A DNA stretch of 64,000 nt from Caulobacter sp. NIBR1757 (GTDB lineage: Bacteria; Pseudomonadota; Alphaproteobacteria; Caulobacterales; Caulobacteraceae): assembly GCF_027912495.1 (NCBI RefSeq), contig NZ_CP115463.1, positions 2,317,501 through 2,381,500 of the forward strand, written 5' to 3'. The position numbers were made by a program, and so were the translations under genes. Below, one piece after another: positions 34,233 through 46,152 of the stretch. The notes under the pieces were generated by a model. That model was not told where the DNA came from, searched no databases, and worked only from the letters and a program-made list of their open reading frames with translations. Each line of letters opens with the position of its first letter. The first letter of the stretch is position 1.

Positions 34233-35378
34233 ATGAGTTTCGCCGCCATCATCGTCGCCGCCGGCAGCGGCACAAGGGCCGGACCCGGCGCGGCCAAGCA
34301 GTGGCGCAGCCTCGCCGGCAAGCCCGTGCTGCGCTGGTCGGTCGAGAGCCTGCTCGCGGCCGGAGCCGAGCGGCTGGTGGTGGTGGTGGCCGAGGACGCC
34401 CGGGACACCGCCAGCGAAATCCTGGCCGGGCTGACCGGCTGGACGCTCGCCGTCGGCGGCGCCACGCGGGCGCTGTCGGTCCAGGCCGGCCTGGCCGCTC
34501 TCAGGCTCGATCCCGACACGCCCGTGCTTGTCCATGACGCCGCCCGCCCCCTGGTCACCGGCGATCATGTCCGCGAGCTTCTGGCCGCCCTGCAGTACGC
34601 CGACGCCGCCCTCCCCGGCCTGCCCGTCGCCGACACCCTGCGCCGGGCCCTGGACGGGCGCACGGAAACCGTCTCCCGCGATGACCTCTACCGCGCCCAG
34701 ACCCCGCAGGCGGCCCGCGCCGGGCGGTTGGCCCAGGCCTATCGCAACTGGGCAGGTCCGGGTGAGCCCACCGACGACGCCGCCGTGGTCGAGGCCGACG
34801 GCGGCCGCGTGGTCTTCACCGCCGGCGATCCGGCCCTGATGAAACTGACCTATCCGGAGGACTTCCAGATGGCCGAACTGCTGGCCGGCGCAACGCGGAT
34901 GACCCGTATCGGCCAGGGCTTCGACGCCCACCGCTGGGGGCCGGGCGAGGCGGTTTGGTTGTGCGGGGTGCGCATCGATCACGACCAGACGCTGATCGGC
35001 CACTCGGACGCCGACGCGGGCCTGCACGCCCTGACCGACGCCATCCTCGGGGCCATCGGCGAGGGCGACATCGGCGACCACTTCCCGCCGACCGACTCAC
35101 AGTGGAAGGGCGCGGCCTCTGACCTGTTCCTCAAGCATGCGGCCGGCATGGTCACCGCCCGCGGCGGACGGATTCTCAACGTCGACGTCACGCTGATCTG
35201 CGAGCGGCCGAAGATCAAGCCGCACCGGGCGGCCATGCGGGCCCGGCTGGCCGAGCTGTTGGACCTCCCCCTCGACCGGGTCAGCGTCAAGGCGACGACG
35301 ACCGAGGGGATGGGCTTTACCGGCCGACAGGAGGGGCTGGCGGCGCAGGCTGTGGCGCTGGTTGAGACGCCCGCCTAG
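34233..35378 (+). CDS. ispDF: Bifunctional IspD/IspF isoprenoid enzyme
   Basis: A 381-residue fusion of two MEP-pathway enzymes. Residues 1-215: IspD cytidylyltransferase (IIVAAGSGTRAG, HDAARPLV, TPQA). Residues about 222-381: IspF (RIGQGFDAHRW, GHSDADAGLHALTDAILGA, ATTTEGMGFTGR), with the zinc ligands Asp and His in GFDAH. The fusion is typical of alphaproteobacteria. The last 62 bases overlap the 3' end of the converging MFS/spermidine-synthase gene. Confidence 0.97.
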   Translation: MSFAAIIVAAGSGTRAGPGAAKQWRSLAGKPVLRWSVESLLAAGAERLVVVVAEDARDTASEILAGLTGWTLAVGGATRALSVQAGLAALRLDPDTPVLVHDAARPLVTGDHVRELLAALQYADAALPGLPVADTLRRALDGRTETVSRDDLYRAQTPQAARAGRLAQAYRNWAGPGEPTDDAAVVEADGGRVVFTAGDPALMKLTYPEDFQMAELLAGATRMTRIGQGFDAHRWGPGEAVWLCGVRIDHDQTLIGHSDADAGLHALTDAILGAIGEGDIGDHFPPTDSQWKGAASDLFLKHAAGMVTARGGRILNVDVTLICERPKIKPHRAAMRARLAELLDLPLDRVSVKATTTEGMGFTGRQEGLAAQAVALVETPA

Positions 35379-38133
35379 CCTCGGCTTCGGTCTGCCAGGC
35401 CCAACGACGCTTCTGCAGGCTGCCGACCATGGCCCCGATCAGGTTGGTGTAGTCGTCGGTCCAGGGCCGCACCCTCGCCGGCGGCGGCGCCAGCCACTGC
35501 GGCTGAGCGGCGTAGGCGGCCAGGACGGCAGGGTCGCGGGCGACGATCATCACGTCTTCCGAGGATTCCCAGTAATTGGGCACGCCCTCGGCGGCGTTGT
35601 GGCCCTGGAACAGGGCTGACCCGCCGGCCGCATGGACCACCGAGGCGGCCGGGAAGATCAACTCCAGGTGCCGGTTGGACAGGTGCAGGATGACGATCCC
35701 GTCCGGCTTCACCCGCGCCAGGTAGCCTCTCATGGCCTCGACGGTCAGCAGGTGGGCGGGGATGGCGTCGGACGAGAAGGCGTCGATCAGCAGGATGTCG
35801 TACCTGTCGGCCGGCTGCTTCTCGAGCGTCAGGCGGGCGTCGCCGACCACATAGTCGATCAGGCCCTTGGCGCATTTGGTCGTGTAGCTGAAGACGTTCG
35901 GGTCGCTGGAGGTCTTGATGACCTGGGGGTCGATCTCGAAGAAGGTCATGCGATCCGTGGGCCGGACATAGGCCGACACCGCCCCGGTCCCCAGGCCGAC
36001 GGCGCCGAAGGTGGCCGAGGCCCTGGTCGCCTGCACCTGGCGGAACACCTGACCGATCGGGGTTTCAGGCGCGTAGTAGACCAGCGGCCGGCACTGATAG
36101 GCGGGATCGATCGCCTGGGCCCCGTGCAGGGTGGTGCCGTGCGAGAAGACCCGCACATTGCCCGGCAGGGCCGGCGAGAGGTCCTTGCCCATCTTCCCGT
36201 AGCCGCTGATGTCGGCATAGGAGAAGTGGACGACGCCGAAGAAGCTGCGCCGGCTCTGATAGTAGTCGGTGTGGGGATCGATGCTGTAGGCCGAATAGGC
36301 CAGCAGGCAGATGGCGGCGAAGAACAGCAGGGCCCGCTCGCGCACCATCACCGCGCAGACGGCGACGGCGACCACCCCGACCGCGCCAGCGACCCGCACG
36401 ATGAGGACGGCGTCAACAGGCTTGGCGGTGAACTGGCCGGCCAGGGCCAGGAAGGCGAGGTCTAAGCCGATCACCGCCAGGATGAGGAGCCGCCATTCCA
36501 GCCGGGTCGGCTCGACGGCCAGCTCCGGCTTCAGCTTGAAGGCGACGATGGCGACGCCGACAGCCAGGCCGCTGACCGCCACGAGGATCATGACCAGATC
36601 GATCAGCTCGAGACCCTGGATGGGTCGCATCGCGGGCCCGGTGACCAGGGCGGCGATCAGGGCCACGGTCCAGCCGAGGCCAGCGATGGCGAGGACGCCC
36701 CATTCCAGCTTGCGCGGCGGCGCATCGGAGCTGCGACGAGCGAAGGCGGCGACCGCCAGGGCGAGGATGGCGGCGACGCCGAGGCCGGCGATGATGCGCA
36801 GGACGCCCAATGAGGAGAAGGCGTGCTTGGGATCGGCGAAATAGTACCAGAACTTGTCCGTCACCGAGACCAGGGCGATGACGAAGCCGGCGACGGCGAC
36901 GACGCAGATGATCAGTTCGCGCCGGGTCGGCATGAGCTGGCCGAAGGGCCGCACCAGGGCGCAGAGGCAGAGGACGAGGATGTACTCGGTCACCGTCTCG
37001 AAGATCAGCGGGGCGACGAAGGCGTTGAAGGCCCCGCCGACCACGCCACCGATCGACATGCACAGGTAGAAGTCGGTCAGCCGGCTGGGATCGGGCCGCC
37101 GCGCCACCAGGGCCTGATGACAGACCAGGGCGCTGAGGAAAAAGGTCGCCAGGTGGATGCCCAGGGTGAACAGCACATTGGGCGACCCGAACGGCATGGT
37201 GGCGACGGTGACGATCAGCGCCGTCGACATCAGGATCACCGCCAGCCTGGGCTGGATCATCGGCCGGGTCTGGAAGGCGATGATGAAGGTCAGGAGGTAG
37301 AGCGACAGCGGCAGCACCCAGAGGAAGGGCGCGCTGGCCACGTCGGTGGTCAGGTGGGCGGTGACGCCCAGCATCAGGCTGGACGGCAGGGCGGCGAGGG
37401 CGATCCAGATCAGCCTCTGGCGCCAGCCGACCGGCGCGGCCTGGGCCGGGGTCTGCTCGGCGAGGGTCGGCAGGGGGGCGGTGTCGTGGCGGCGGATGTT
37501 GAGCGCCAGCACGATCATGATCCCGACGAAGCCGACGTAGAGCCCGCTCCAGCCCCAGCGCTGGTCATGCAGCAGCAGGGCCGGCTCCATGACCACCGGA
37601 TAGGCCAGCAGGGCCAGCAGACTGCCGAGATTGCTGGCGGCGTAGAGGGCCCAGGGCTCGGGGCCCCCTTCCCGGCCGTGAACCTTGGCATGCCAGGCCT
37701 GGACCAGCGGGGCGGTGGCCGACAGGGCCGCGAACGGCGCCCCGATCGAGATGGCCAGCACCCCCAGCAGCCAGAGGGCCGGCGGCGTCGCGCCCGGCTC
37801 GCCGAGCAGGGTGGTGATGCGCAGCGGCAGCAGGGTGGCGGCCAGGATCATGACGCCGAGATGGATCAGCACCTGGGTCCGGGCCCGGGGGATCTTCTGC
37901 AGGAAATGGGCGTAGCCGTAGCCAACCAGCAGCGCCCCCTGGAAGAAGGCCATGGAGGTGTTCCACACCTGCGGCGAGCCGCCCAGCTGCGGCAGCACCA
38001 GCTTGGCGACCATCGGCTGGACCATGAACACCATCGAGGCGCCGCAGAAGACCGCCAGGATGTAGATCCAGGGCAGCTTTTCCCGGGCCACCGGATCGGT
38101 CGGTTCGGCGGGAACGGGTACGGCGTCGGTCAT
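35317..38133 (-). CDS. Fused MFS-like membrane/spermidine-synthase-like protein
   Basis: A 938-residue protein. Residues about 20-640 hold some 18-20 hydrophobic segments (MFS-like and additional helices); residues about 675-870 are a spermidine-synthase-like methyltransferase fold with a nucleotide-binding GAVGLGTGAVSAYV, acidic FFEIDPQVI and VVGDARLTL, then LLIDAFSSDAIPAHL. The C-terminus is Pro/Gln-rich. ATG 38133 is preferred over an in-frame ATG at 38190. Family members are annotated as fused MFS/spermidine synthases; activity unproven. The 3' end overlaps ispDF by 62 bases on the opposite strand. Confidence 0.88.
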   Translation of the reverse strand: MTDAVPVPAEPTDPVAREKLPWIYILAVFCGASMVFMVQPMVAKLVLPQLGGSPQVWNTSMAFFQGALLVGYGYAHFLQKIPRARTQVLIHLGVMILAATLLPLRITTLLGEPGATPPALWLLGVLAISIGAPFAALSATAPLVQAWHAKVHGREGGPEPWALYAASNLGSLLALLAYPVVMEPALLLHDQRWGWSGLYVGFVGIMIVLALNIRRHDTAPLPTLAEQTPAQAAPVGWRQRLIWIALAALPSSLMLGVTAHLTTDVASAPFLWVLPLSLYLLTFIIAFQTRPMIQPRLAVILMSTALIVTVATMPFGSPNVLFTLGIHLATFFLSALVCHQALVARRPDPSRLTDFYLCMSIGGVVGGAFNAFVAPLIFETVTEYILVLCLCALVRPFGQLMPTRRELIICVVAVAGFVIALVSVTDKFWYYFADPKHAFSSLGVLRIIAGLGVAAILALAVAAFARRSSDAPPRKLEWGVLAIAGLGWTVALIAALVTGPAMRPIQGLELIDLVMILVAVSGLAVGVAIVAFKLKPELAVEPTRLEWRLLILAVIGLDLAFLALAGQFTAKPVDAVLIVRVAGAVGVVAVAVCAVMVRERALLFFAAICLLAYSAYSIDPHTDYYQSRRSFFGVVHFSYADISGYGKMGKDLSPALPGNVRVFSHGTTLHGAQAIDPAYQCRPLVYYAPETPIGQVFRQVQATRASATFGAVGLGTGAVSAYVRPTDRMTFFEIDPQVIKTSSDPNVFSYTTKCAKGLIDYVVGDARLTLEKQPADRYDILLIDAFSSDAIPAHLLTVEAMRGYLARVKPDGIVILHLSNRHLELIFPAASVVHAAGGSALFQGHNAAEGVPNYWESSEDVMIVARDPAVLAAYAAQPQWLAPPPARVRPWTDDYTNLIGAMVGSLQKRRWAWQTEAEARRASQPAPQPAPPAPPVGR

Positions 38134-38216
38134 GGATTTTCCGAATCGTCTTGAACAGCCAGCCGGGCGATGTTGGGCTGTCCCCGCCATTTGACCAGCC
38201 CGGAGCGCACGCCCTC

Positions 38217-38705
38217 ATGTTTCCCCTGGAAATCCAGACCCTCGCGCGCCTGCTGCTGGAAGAGTGCCGCGACCAGCGCCTGCGCATCGTCACCGCCGAA
38301 AGCTGCACCGGCGGGCTGGTGTCGGGGGCCCTGTGCACCATCCCCGGCGCCTCGGACGTGCTGGAGCGCGGCTTCGTCACCTATTCCAACCGCGCCAAGC
38401 AGGAGATGCTGGGCGTTCCCGGCGACCTGCTGGCCGATGTCGGCGCGGTGTCGGAGCCGGTGGCGCGGATGATGGCCGAGGGGGCGCTGGAGAACAGTAG
38501 CGCGCACATTTCTGTGGCGATCACCGGCGTCGCCGGGCCCGGCGGCGGCACGGCGATGAAGCCCGTCGGCCTCGTCCACTTCGCCACGGCGCGCAGCAAC
38601 CGGGGCATCAAGCATGCGGTCGAGCGATTCGATGGGCCGGACCGGATCGACATCCAGATCGCGGCGGTGATTCAGGCGCTGACGATGTTGCGCGAAGCCA
38701 TCTAG
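38217..38705 (+). CDS. pncC: Nicotinamide-nucleotide amidohydrolase (CinA C-terminal domain, PncC)
   Basis: A 162-residue stand-alone CinA C-terminal domain: TAESCTGGLVSGALCTIPGAS, FVTYSNRAKQEMLGV and the ITGVAGPGGGTAMKPVGLV block. It deamidates NMN to nicotinate mononucleotide in pyridine nucleotide salvage. ATG 38217 matches the family N-terminus; an upstream in-frame TTG at 38151 adds unlikely residues. It is divergent from the MFS fusion and lies 12 bases before a VOC gene. Confidence 0.93.
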   Translation: MFPLEIQTLARLLLEECRDQRLRIVTAESCTGGLVSGALCTIPGASDVLERGFVTYSNRAKQEMLGVPGDLLADVGAVSEPVARMMAEGALENSSAHISVAITGVAGPGGGTAMKPVGLVHFATARSNRGIKHAVERFDGPDRIDIQIAAVIQALTMLREAI

Positions 38706-38717
38706 GAGCAGGAACCG

Positions 38718-39113
38718 ATGGAATTCAGCAAACCGCCCGCCGTGCCGACCGGCGTCTACCCATACCTGACTGTGAAGGGCGGAGCCGCCGCCGTCGCCTT
38801 CTACGAGGCGGCCTTCGGGGCGAAGGAACTGTTCCGCAACCTGGGCCAGGACGGGGTGCGCATCATGCACAGCCGGCTGGAGATCAACGGCGACATCGTC
38901 ATGCTCTCGGACGACTTCAGCGACGCCGGCGCCCCGGCGCCGGCGGGCGTGATGCTGCACCTGCAGGTCGAGGACGCCCGCGCCTGGTTCGACCGGGCCG
39001 TCGCCGCGGGGGCCAGCGTGCGGATGCCACTGGAGGACATGTTCTGGGGCGACCGCTACGGGCAGATCACCGACCCGTTCGGCCACAGTTGGTCGATTGG
39101 CCAGGCGCTGTAG
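38718..39113 (+). CDS. VOC family (glyoxalase/PhnB-like) protein
   Basis: A 131-residue protein of the vicinal oxygen chelate fold: two beta-alpha-beta-beta-beta modules, with YLTVKGGAAAVAFYEAAFGA and DRYGQITDPFGHSW being typical of the PhnB/DUF1428-like branch. Metal ligand positions are not certain. SD AGGA precedes ATG 38718. Follows pncC closely and is probably co-transcribed. Confidence 0.88.
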   Translation: MEFSKPPAVPTGVYPYLTVKGGAAAVAFYEAAFGAKELFRNLGQDGVRIMHSRLEINGDIVMLSDDFSDAGAPAPAGVMLHLQVEDARAWFDRAVAAGASVRMPLEDMFWGDRYGQITDPFGHSWSIGQAL

Positions 39114-39127
39114 AACTGCCGAAAATC

Positions 39128-39157
39128 TTGACTTTTACGGCCTTTTGCGCCTATATG
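39128..39157 (+). promoter_or_regulatory. Sigma-70-type promoter of an isolated small transcription unit
   Basis: TTGACT (39128-39133) and TATATG (39152-39157) are separated by 18 bases (or CTATAT with 17), a near-consensus housekeeping promoter in an AT-rich pocket. Transcription would start near 39163 and run toward the 33-codon ORF at 39303. Confidence 0.6.
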
Positions 39158-39302
39158 AGGGTTCGCCCGGAGTGCTGGGCACCCACTCCTCCTCATGGGA
39201 GGGCTCGCTGCCACATGGAGTCACCTGATCTGGCATAGTCTTATGCATGGCCTCGTCCACACCATCCTGATGAATACCTATTCAACCCTGAGGAGCCTGG
39301 CC

Positions 39303-39404
39303 ATGAAAGCACTTTCCAAAATCAAACCTCTTCTTCGTAGCACTCACCGCCTCTTCGGAGAGCCCATGCTCTTCGGCACGATCTCGGCAGCAGCGACCAT
39401 CTAA
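39303..39404 (+). CDS. Putative 33-residue small protein
   Basis: AGGAG (39291-39295) lies 7 bases before ATG 39303. The predicted peptide has a basic N-terminal half (Lys2, Lys6, Lys8, Arg12, Arg16) and a hydrophobic C-terminal half ending ISAAATI, which could be membrane-associated. Codon choice (AAA, CTT, CGT, ACT) is unlike the GC3-rich neighbours. The frame is open upstream to ATG 39195 (69 codons), but no SD supports the longer version. The stop codon abuts the terminator stem. I do not recognise it. Confidence 0.4.
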   Translation: MKALSKIKPLLRSTHRLFGEPMLFGTISAAATI

Positions 39405-39432
39405 CGGCCTCAGCGATTTTGCTGAGGCCGTT
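39403..39432 (+). terminator. Strong hairpin at the end of the small transcription unit
   Basis: A perfect 12-bp stem (AACGGCCTCAGC, 39403-39414, with 39421-39432), loop GATTTT, followed by GTCATATT. The stem starts inside the stop codon of the 33-codon ORF. It may also limit transcription from converging eno. Confidence 0.8.
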
Positions 39433-39491
39433 GTCATATTCGGCGAAGATAGAATTGGGCCGGCCTGGCCGCCAAGTCCCGACTAACCTGC

Positions 39492-41367
<1,876 letters not shown>

Positions 41368-41471
41368 GTCGGGATGAGATCACCGCCTGCGTCGGGTGAC
41401 AAGCACCCCTGCAGCAAGCTTGACTACCCCTGCGGCGTACGCGCTTGGCTGGCGCCAACAAGGAGAACCCC

Positions 41472-42242
41472 ATGCTGCTGGTCGAGAAGAAAGACGGCAT
41501 CGCCGTCGTCACCCTGAACCGCCCCGAGGCGATGAATGCGCTGAGTAAGGCGCTGCGCTCGGAACTGTACAAGGCGATGGTCGACATCGACGGCGATCCC
41601 GACATCTCGGTGGCGGTGCTGACCGGCGCCGGCACGCGGGCCTTCACCGCCGGCCTGGACCTCAAGGAGCTGGGCTCCGACGCCAAGGCCATGGGTGCCG
41701 CCAACGCGGAAGGCGCCGACGAGAACCCGGTTAAGGCCATTGAGCTGTGCACCAAGCCGGTGATCGGAGCGATCAACGGGGTGGCCATCACCGGCGGCTT
41801 CGAGGTGGCGCTGGCCTGCGATGTGCTGATCGCCTCGGAGAACGCCCGCTTCGCTGACACCCACGCGCGGGTCGGCATCATGCCGGGCTGGGGGCTGTCG
41901 CAGAAGCTGTCGCGGCTGATCGGCGTCTACCGGGCCAAGGAACTGAGCCTGACCGGCAACTTCCTGGATGCGAAGACGGCGGCCGACTGGGGACTGGTCA
42001 ACCGCGTGGTGCCCGCTGAAGAGCTGATGCCGGCGGCAATGAAGCTGGCGGCGGACATGGCCACCATCCCGGTCGAGACCCTGAGCTTTTACAAGCGTCT
42101 GATCGACGACGGCTTCGGCCGCAGTTTCGAGGACGGCATGGCGCTGGAGCACAAGCGGTCCAGCAAGCATAACCGCAAGGTCACGCCGGAAGCGGTCGAG
42201 GCGCGTCGCGCGGGTATCCAGGCGCGGGGGCGTGGGCAGTAA
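41472..42242 (+). CDS. Enoyl-CoA hydratase/isomerase (crotonase family)
   Basis: A 256-residue crotonase-fold enzyme: oxyanion-hole segments around AFTAGLDLKEL and INGVAITGGFEVALACD, then ADTHARVGIMPGWG, where Glu is expected at one catalytic position in true hydratases (here Ala-Arg-Val precedes Gly). AAGGAG (41459-41464) supports ATG 41472 rather than the in-frame TTG 41445. Cannot tell hydratase from isomerase by eye. Confidence 0.9.
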   Translation: MLLVEKKDGIAVVTLNRPEAMNALSKALRSELYKAMVDIDGDPDISVAVLTGAGTRAFTAGLDLKELGSDAKAMGAANAEGADENPVKAIELCTKPVIGAINGVAITGGFEVALACDVLIASENARFADTHARVGIMPGWGLSQKLSRLIGVYRAKELSLTGNFLDAKTAADWGLVNRVVPAEELMPAAMKLAADMATIPVETLSFYKRLIDDGFGRSFEDGMALEHKRSSKHNRKVTPEAVEARRAGIQARGRGQ

Positions 42243-42251
42243 GAGGACGGA

Positions 42252-42461
42252 AGCGGTAGTCCAAATTCTCCGCCCTCCGGGCGGAGGACCGCTTTCGAGC
42301 CTTCAAGCGAGAAAGCAGGAGGCGGGCCCACCGGCGTCTGAAGGTTAGCGCGTCGCTGACACGCCGGCGTCCGCGGACACAGCGCACGTCCGCCGGTGGA
42401 CGTCCCGCCTCCTGGTTTGTCGCTCACGCTCCAAACCTGTCCTCCGCCCTCAGGGCGGAGA
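42252..42461. repeat. Composite cluster of inverted repeats (REP/BIME-like)
   Basis: The 284-bp gap between two converging genes is almost filled by nested dyads: AAGCGGT/ACCGCTT (42252-42258 with 42289-42295) around CTCCGCCC-TCC-GGGCGGAG (42269-42287); a large pair CAGGAGGCGGG/CCCGCCTCCTG (42317-42327 with 42405-42415) with inner CCACCGGCG/CGCCGGTGG; GGTTTG/CAAACC; and CTCCGCCCT-C-AGGGCGGAG (42443-42461). The first and last GC hairpins are nearly the same sequence. This resembles a mosaic of REP-type palindromes. Confidence 0.7.
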
Positions 42462-42467
42462 GCGAAC

Positions 42468-42503
42468 GCAAAACGCCGCCTGCGCGATGCGCGGGCGGCG
42501 TTC
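42468..42503 (-). terminator. Terminator of rpmF
   Basis: On the minus strand: AACGCCGCC (42502-42494) pairs with GGCGGCGTT (42480-42472), with an inner GCGC-type stem, followed by TTTTGC. It lies 24 bases after the rpmF stop. Confidence 0.8.
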
Positions 42504-42526
42504 GGCAACCTTGCGGTTGGAAAGAG

Positions 42527-42709
42527 CTAGTCTTCCTTCGGCGTCATGATCTGACGACCGTTGTACATGCCGGTCTTCAGGTCGACGTGGTGCGGACGCC
42601 GCATTTCGCCGGTGTCCTTGTCCTCGACGAAGGAGTTGGCGCCCAGGGCGTGGTGCGAACGACGCATGTTGCGCTTGGAGGGCGAGGTTTTGCGTTTGGG
42701 AACGGCCAT
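42527..42709 (-). CDS. rpmF: 50S ribosomal protein L32
   Basis: A 60-residue basic protein with the L32 N-terminus [21 protein letters not shown]; this form lacks the zinc-binding Cys residues, as is common in alphaproteobacteria. In many relatives rpmF precedes plsX-fabH; here it is the last gene of a minus-strand run and is followed by its own terminator and the repeat cluster. Confidence 0.97.
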   Translation of the reverse strand: MAVPKRKTSPSKRNMRRSHHALGANSFVEDKDTGEMRRPHHVDLKTGMYNGRQIMTPKED

Positions 42710-42787
42710 CGAACTATCTCTGCTCGCTGAGCATGAAACGGGTACGGCGGCCGTGGGGCCGCCGCGTGAGCGGGGGTGTATGCCCGA

Positions 42788-43306
42788 TCAGGCTTTCGGA
42801 TGCAAGTCCGGCCGCGTCAGGGTCAGATAGACACTGTCGACCCAGGTCCCACCGACGTTGAAAGTACGCTCCGCCTGGCCCGTGCGGCTGAATCCAAGGT
42901 CTTCCAGCAGGGCCAGGGACGCGGTGTTGCGCGGATCGACGTCGGCGGTGATGGCGGCAAGGTCCAGCGACTGGAAGCCGAAGCCGATGGCGGCCGCCAC
43001 CGATTCGCGGCCCAGACCTCGGCCCCAGAAGCCCCGGTGCAGGATGTAGCCGATCTCCGGAACCCGCGAGAAGCCGGCGTTGCCGATCATCCGGCCGTCC
43101 AGCTCGACCATGAAGTCGCCATGGCTCCCCGCCGCGCTGGACGCCACCATGCGGTCTATCCAGGCCTGGGTCTGGGCCAGGCTCTGGTGCGGCGGCGTCG
43201 ACCAGTAGGCCATGGCGACCGGGTCGGACAGGATCTCGAACATGGCCTCGGCGTCCTCGGGGACGGGCTGGCGCAGCAGGAGGCGTTCGGTGCGGAAGCT
43301 CGGCAT
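42788..43306 (-). CDS. GNAT family N-acetyltransferase
   Basis: A 172-residue acetyltransferase: FRTERLLLRQPVPEDAEAMF, the acetyl-CoA loop HRGFWGRGLGRESVA and the NTASLALLEDLGF motif. ATG 43306 fits the family; an in-frame ATG at 43321 adds 5 residues. Between the YkgJ-type gene and rpmF on the same strand. Substrate unknown. Confidence 0.88.
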   Translation of the reverse strand: MPSFRTERLLLRQPVPEDAEAMFEILSDPVAMAYWSTPPHQSLAQTQAWIDRMVASSAAGSHGDFMVELDGRMIGNAGFSRVPEIGYILHRGFWGRGLGRESVAAAIGFGFQSLDLAAITADVDPRNTASLALLEDLGFSRTGQAERTFNVGGTWVDSVYLTLTRPDLHPKA

Positions 43307-43346
43307 GGTCCGCCATCGCATGGCCAGAGGCCCGCGTCACGGGACC

Positions 43347-43874
43347 TCATCGCCCTGTCAGCCCGATCCACTCCCGGACCGTCCGGTCGCCGTCCAGCAG
43401 CCGCACGAACGGCCGGCGGGCGCCGTCCCGCCGAAGGTAGCCGACCTGCAGGGTGGGATCGGCGCCGACCGGGCCCAGCGCGATCACGTCCTCCGGAAAG
43501 ACCACCAGCGTCTCCGGCCCGGCGTAGACCAGCACACAGCCGGTCCGCTCCTCGACCATGCGCGACCAGGCGCGGATCTGGCTCATGTAGGGCTCGGCGC
43601 GCCAGGCGTCCGGCCGGGCCGGATCGACGTCGATGCAGAGATGGCCGCGATCGCGCTCGTCGCGGATCAGGAAGCCGGCGATATCCGGCCGCCAGGCCTC
43701 GCCGAGCGCCTCGATGGCCAGCCAGCCGCAGGTGAAGACCCGGCAGGAGCTCGGACGGTCGGGATAGATGCCGCAGCCGGCGCCGAGGTGCCGACAGGGT
43801 GTTCCAGCGGCCTTGGAAAGCTCGGGGATGTCGAGGACGGTGCAGCAGAGAGTGCAGGGGCCGCACGACTTCAT
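43347..43874 (-). CDS. YkgJ family cysteine cluster protein
   Basis: A 175-residue protein with the conserved cluster CGPCTLCC near the N-terminus, then CRHLGAGCGIY, RPSSCRVFTC, in total eight Cys in the first 50 residues arranged as in the YkgJ/UPF0153 metal- or iron-sulfur-binding family. The remainder carries no motif. It begins 14 bases after pyrG ends, so it is in the same transcript. Function unknown. Confidence 0.88.
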   Translation of the reverse strand: MKSCGPCTLCCTVLDIPELSKAAGTPCRHLGAGCGIYPDRPSSCRVFTCGWLAIEALGEAWRPDIAGFLIRDERDRGHLCIDVDPARPDAWRAEPYMSQIRAWSRMVEERTGCVLVYAGPETLVVFPEDVIALGPVGADPTLQVGYLRRDGARRPFVRLLDGDRTVREWIGLTGR

Positions 43875-43888
43875 GCCCCCTGCCCTTC

Positions 43889-45544
<1,656 letters not shown>

Positions 45545-45606
45545 TCAGATATAGGCGAGATTCGCGAGGCGCGCGCCCCGCGAAGCCTCAAACCTGTTGA
45601 TGACTG

Positions 45607-46032
45607 CTATTTATTTTCCGGCGCGGCCGGAGCCGGGGCCGGAGTCTGCTGCAGCAGGTCGGCCGGCGGCTGGGCCGGCACGGTGATGGCGCCCGGCAGG
45701 GCGTCGCTGGACGGCGGCGCTTTCTGGTTCAGCAGGTCGGCCGGGGCCGTCTTGATGCTGTTGGGGTCGATCCGCAGGTTCGAGCCGGCGGGGGCCGGAC
45801 GATTGGCCGCGCCGATCAGGGTCAGGCTGATCGAGATGGTCAGGAAGACCGCGAACAGGATCCAGGTGATCCGCGTCAGCAGGTCGCCGGTGCCCCGGGC
45901 GCTCATGAAGTTCGACGGCCCGCCGCCCATGCCCAGGGCCCCGCCCTCGGACTTCTGAAGCAGCACCGCGCCGATCAGCAGGATGGCGACGACGATATTA
46001 ACGCACAGCAGGGCGATGGTCAGGAATTGCAC
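45607..46032 (-). CDS. secG: Preprotein translocase subunit SecG
   Basis: A 141-residue membrane protein with two hydrophobic segments (about 3-23 and 55-75) around the conserved cytoplasmic loop LLQKSEGGALGMGGG. The C-terminal half is a long Pro/Ala/Gln-rich tail, longer than in E. coli but usual for alphaproteobacteria. Part of SecYEG. Lies upstream of pyrG. Confidence 0.95.
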   Translation of the reverse strand: MQFLTIALLCVNIVVAILLIGAVLLQKSEGGALGMGGGPSNFMSARGTGDLLTRITWILFAVFLTISISLTLIGAANRPAPAGSNLRIDPNSIKTAPADLLNQKAPPSSDALPGAITVPAQPPADLLQQTPAPAPAAPENK

Positions 46033-46152
46033 GGCGGATCGGTCTCTGGTCGGGGCGGGCCGAAGCGGGCCCGCGAAATGAAGTTGGCCCCTCTAGCACC
46101 ACGCAGCCGGGCACGCCATAGCTGGGGTCTACCGCGTGGGAGTGCAACGTCC

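Larger units (their letters stand above)
39163..39436 (+). ncRNA. Candidate small transcript with structured 5' leader
   Basis: From the predicted start near 39163 to the hairpin at 39432 the transcript is about 270 nt. Its first 140 nt can form several local stems (GGAGTG with CACTCC at about 39170-39190; CTCC with GGGAG; GCATA with TATGC around 39230-39245). It does not lead into any larger gene, since eno converges from the other side. It is either a small RNA, a small mRNA, or both. No known RNA family recognised. Confidence 0.4.
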
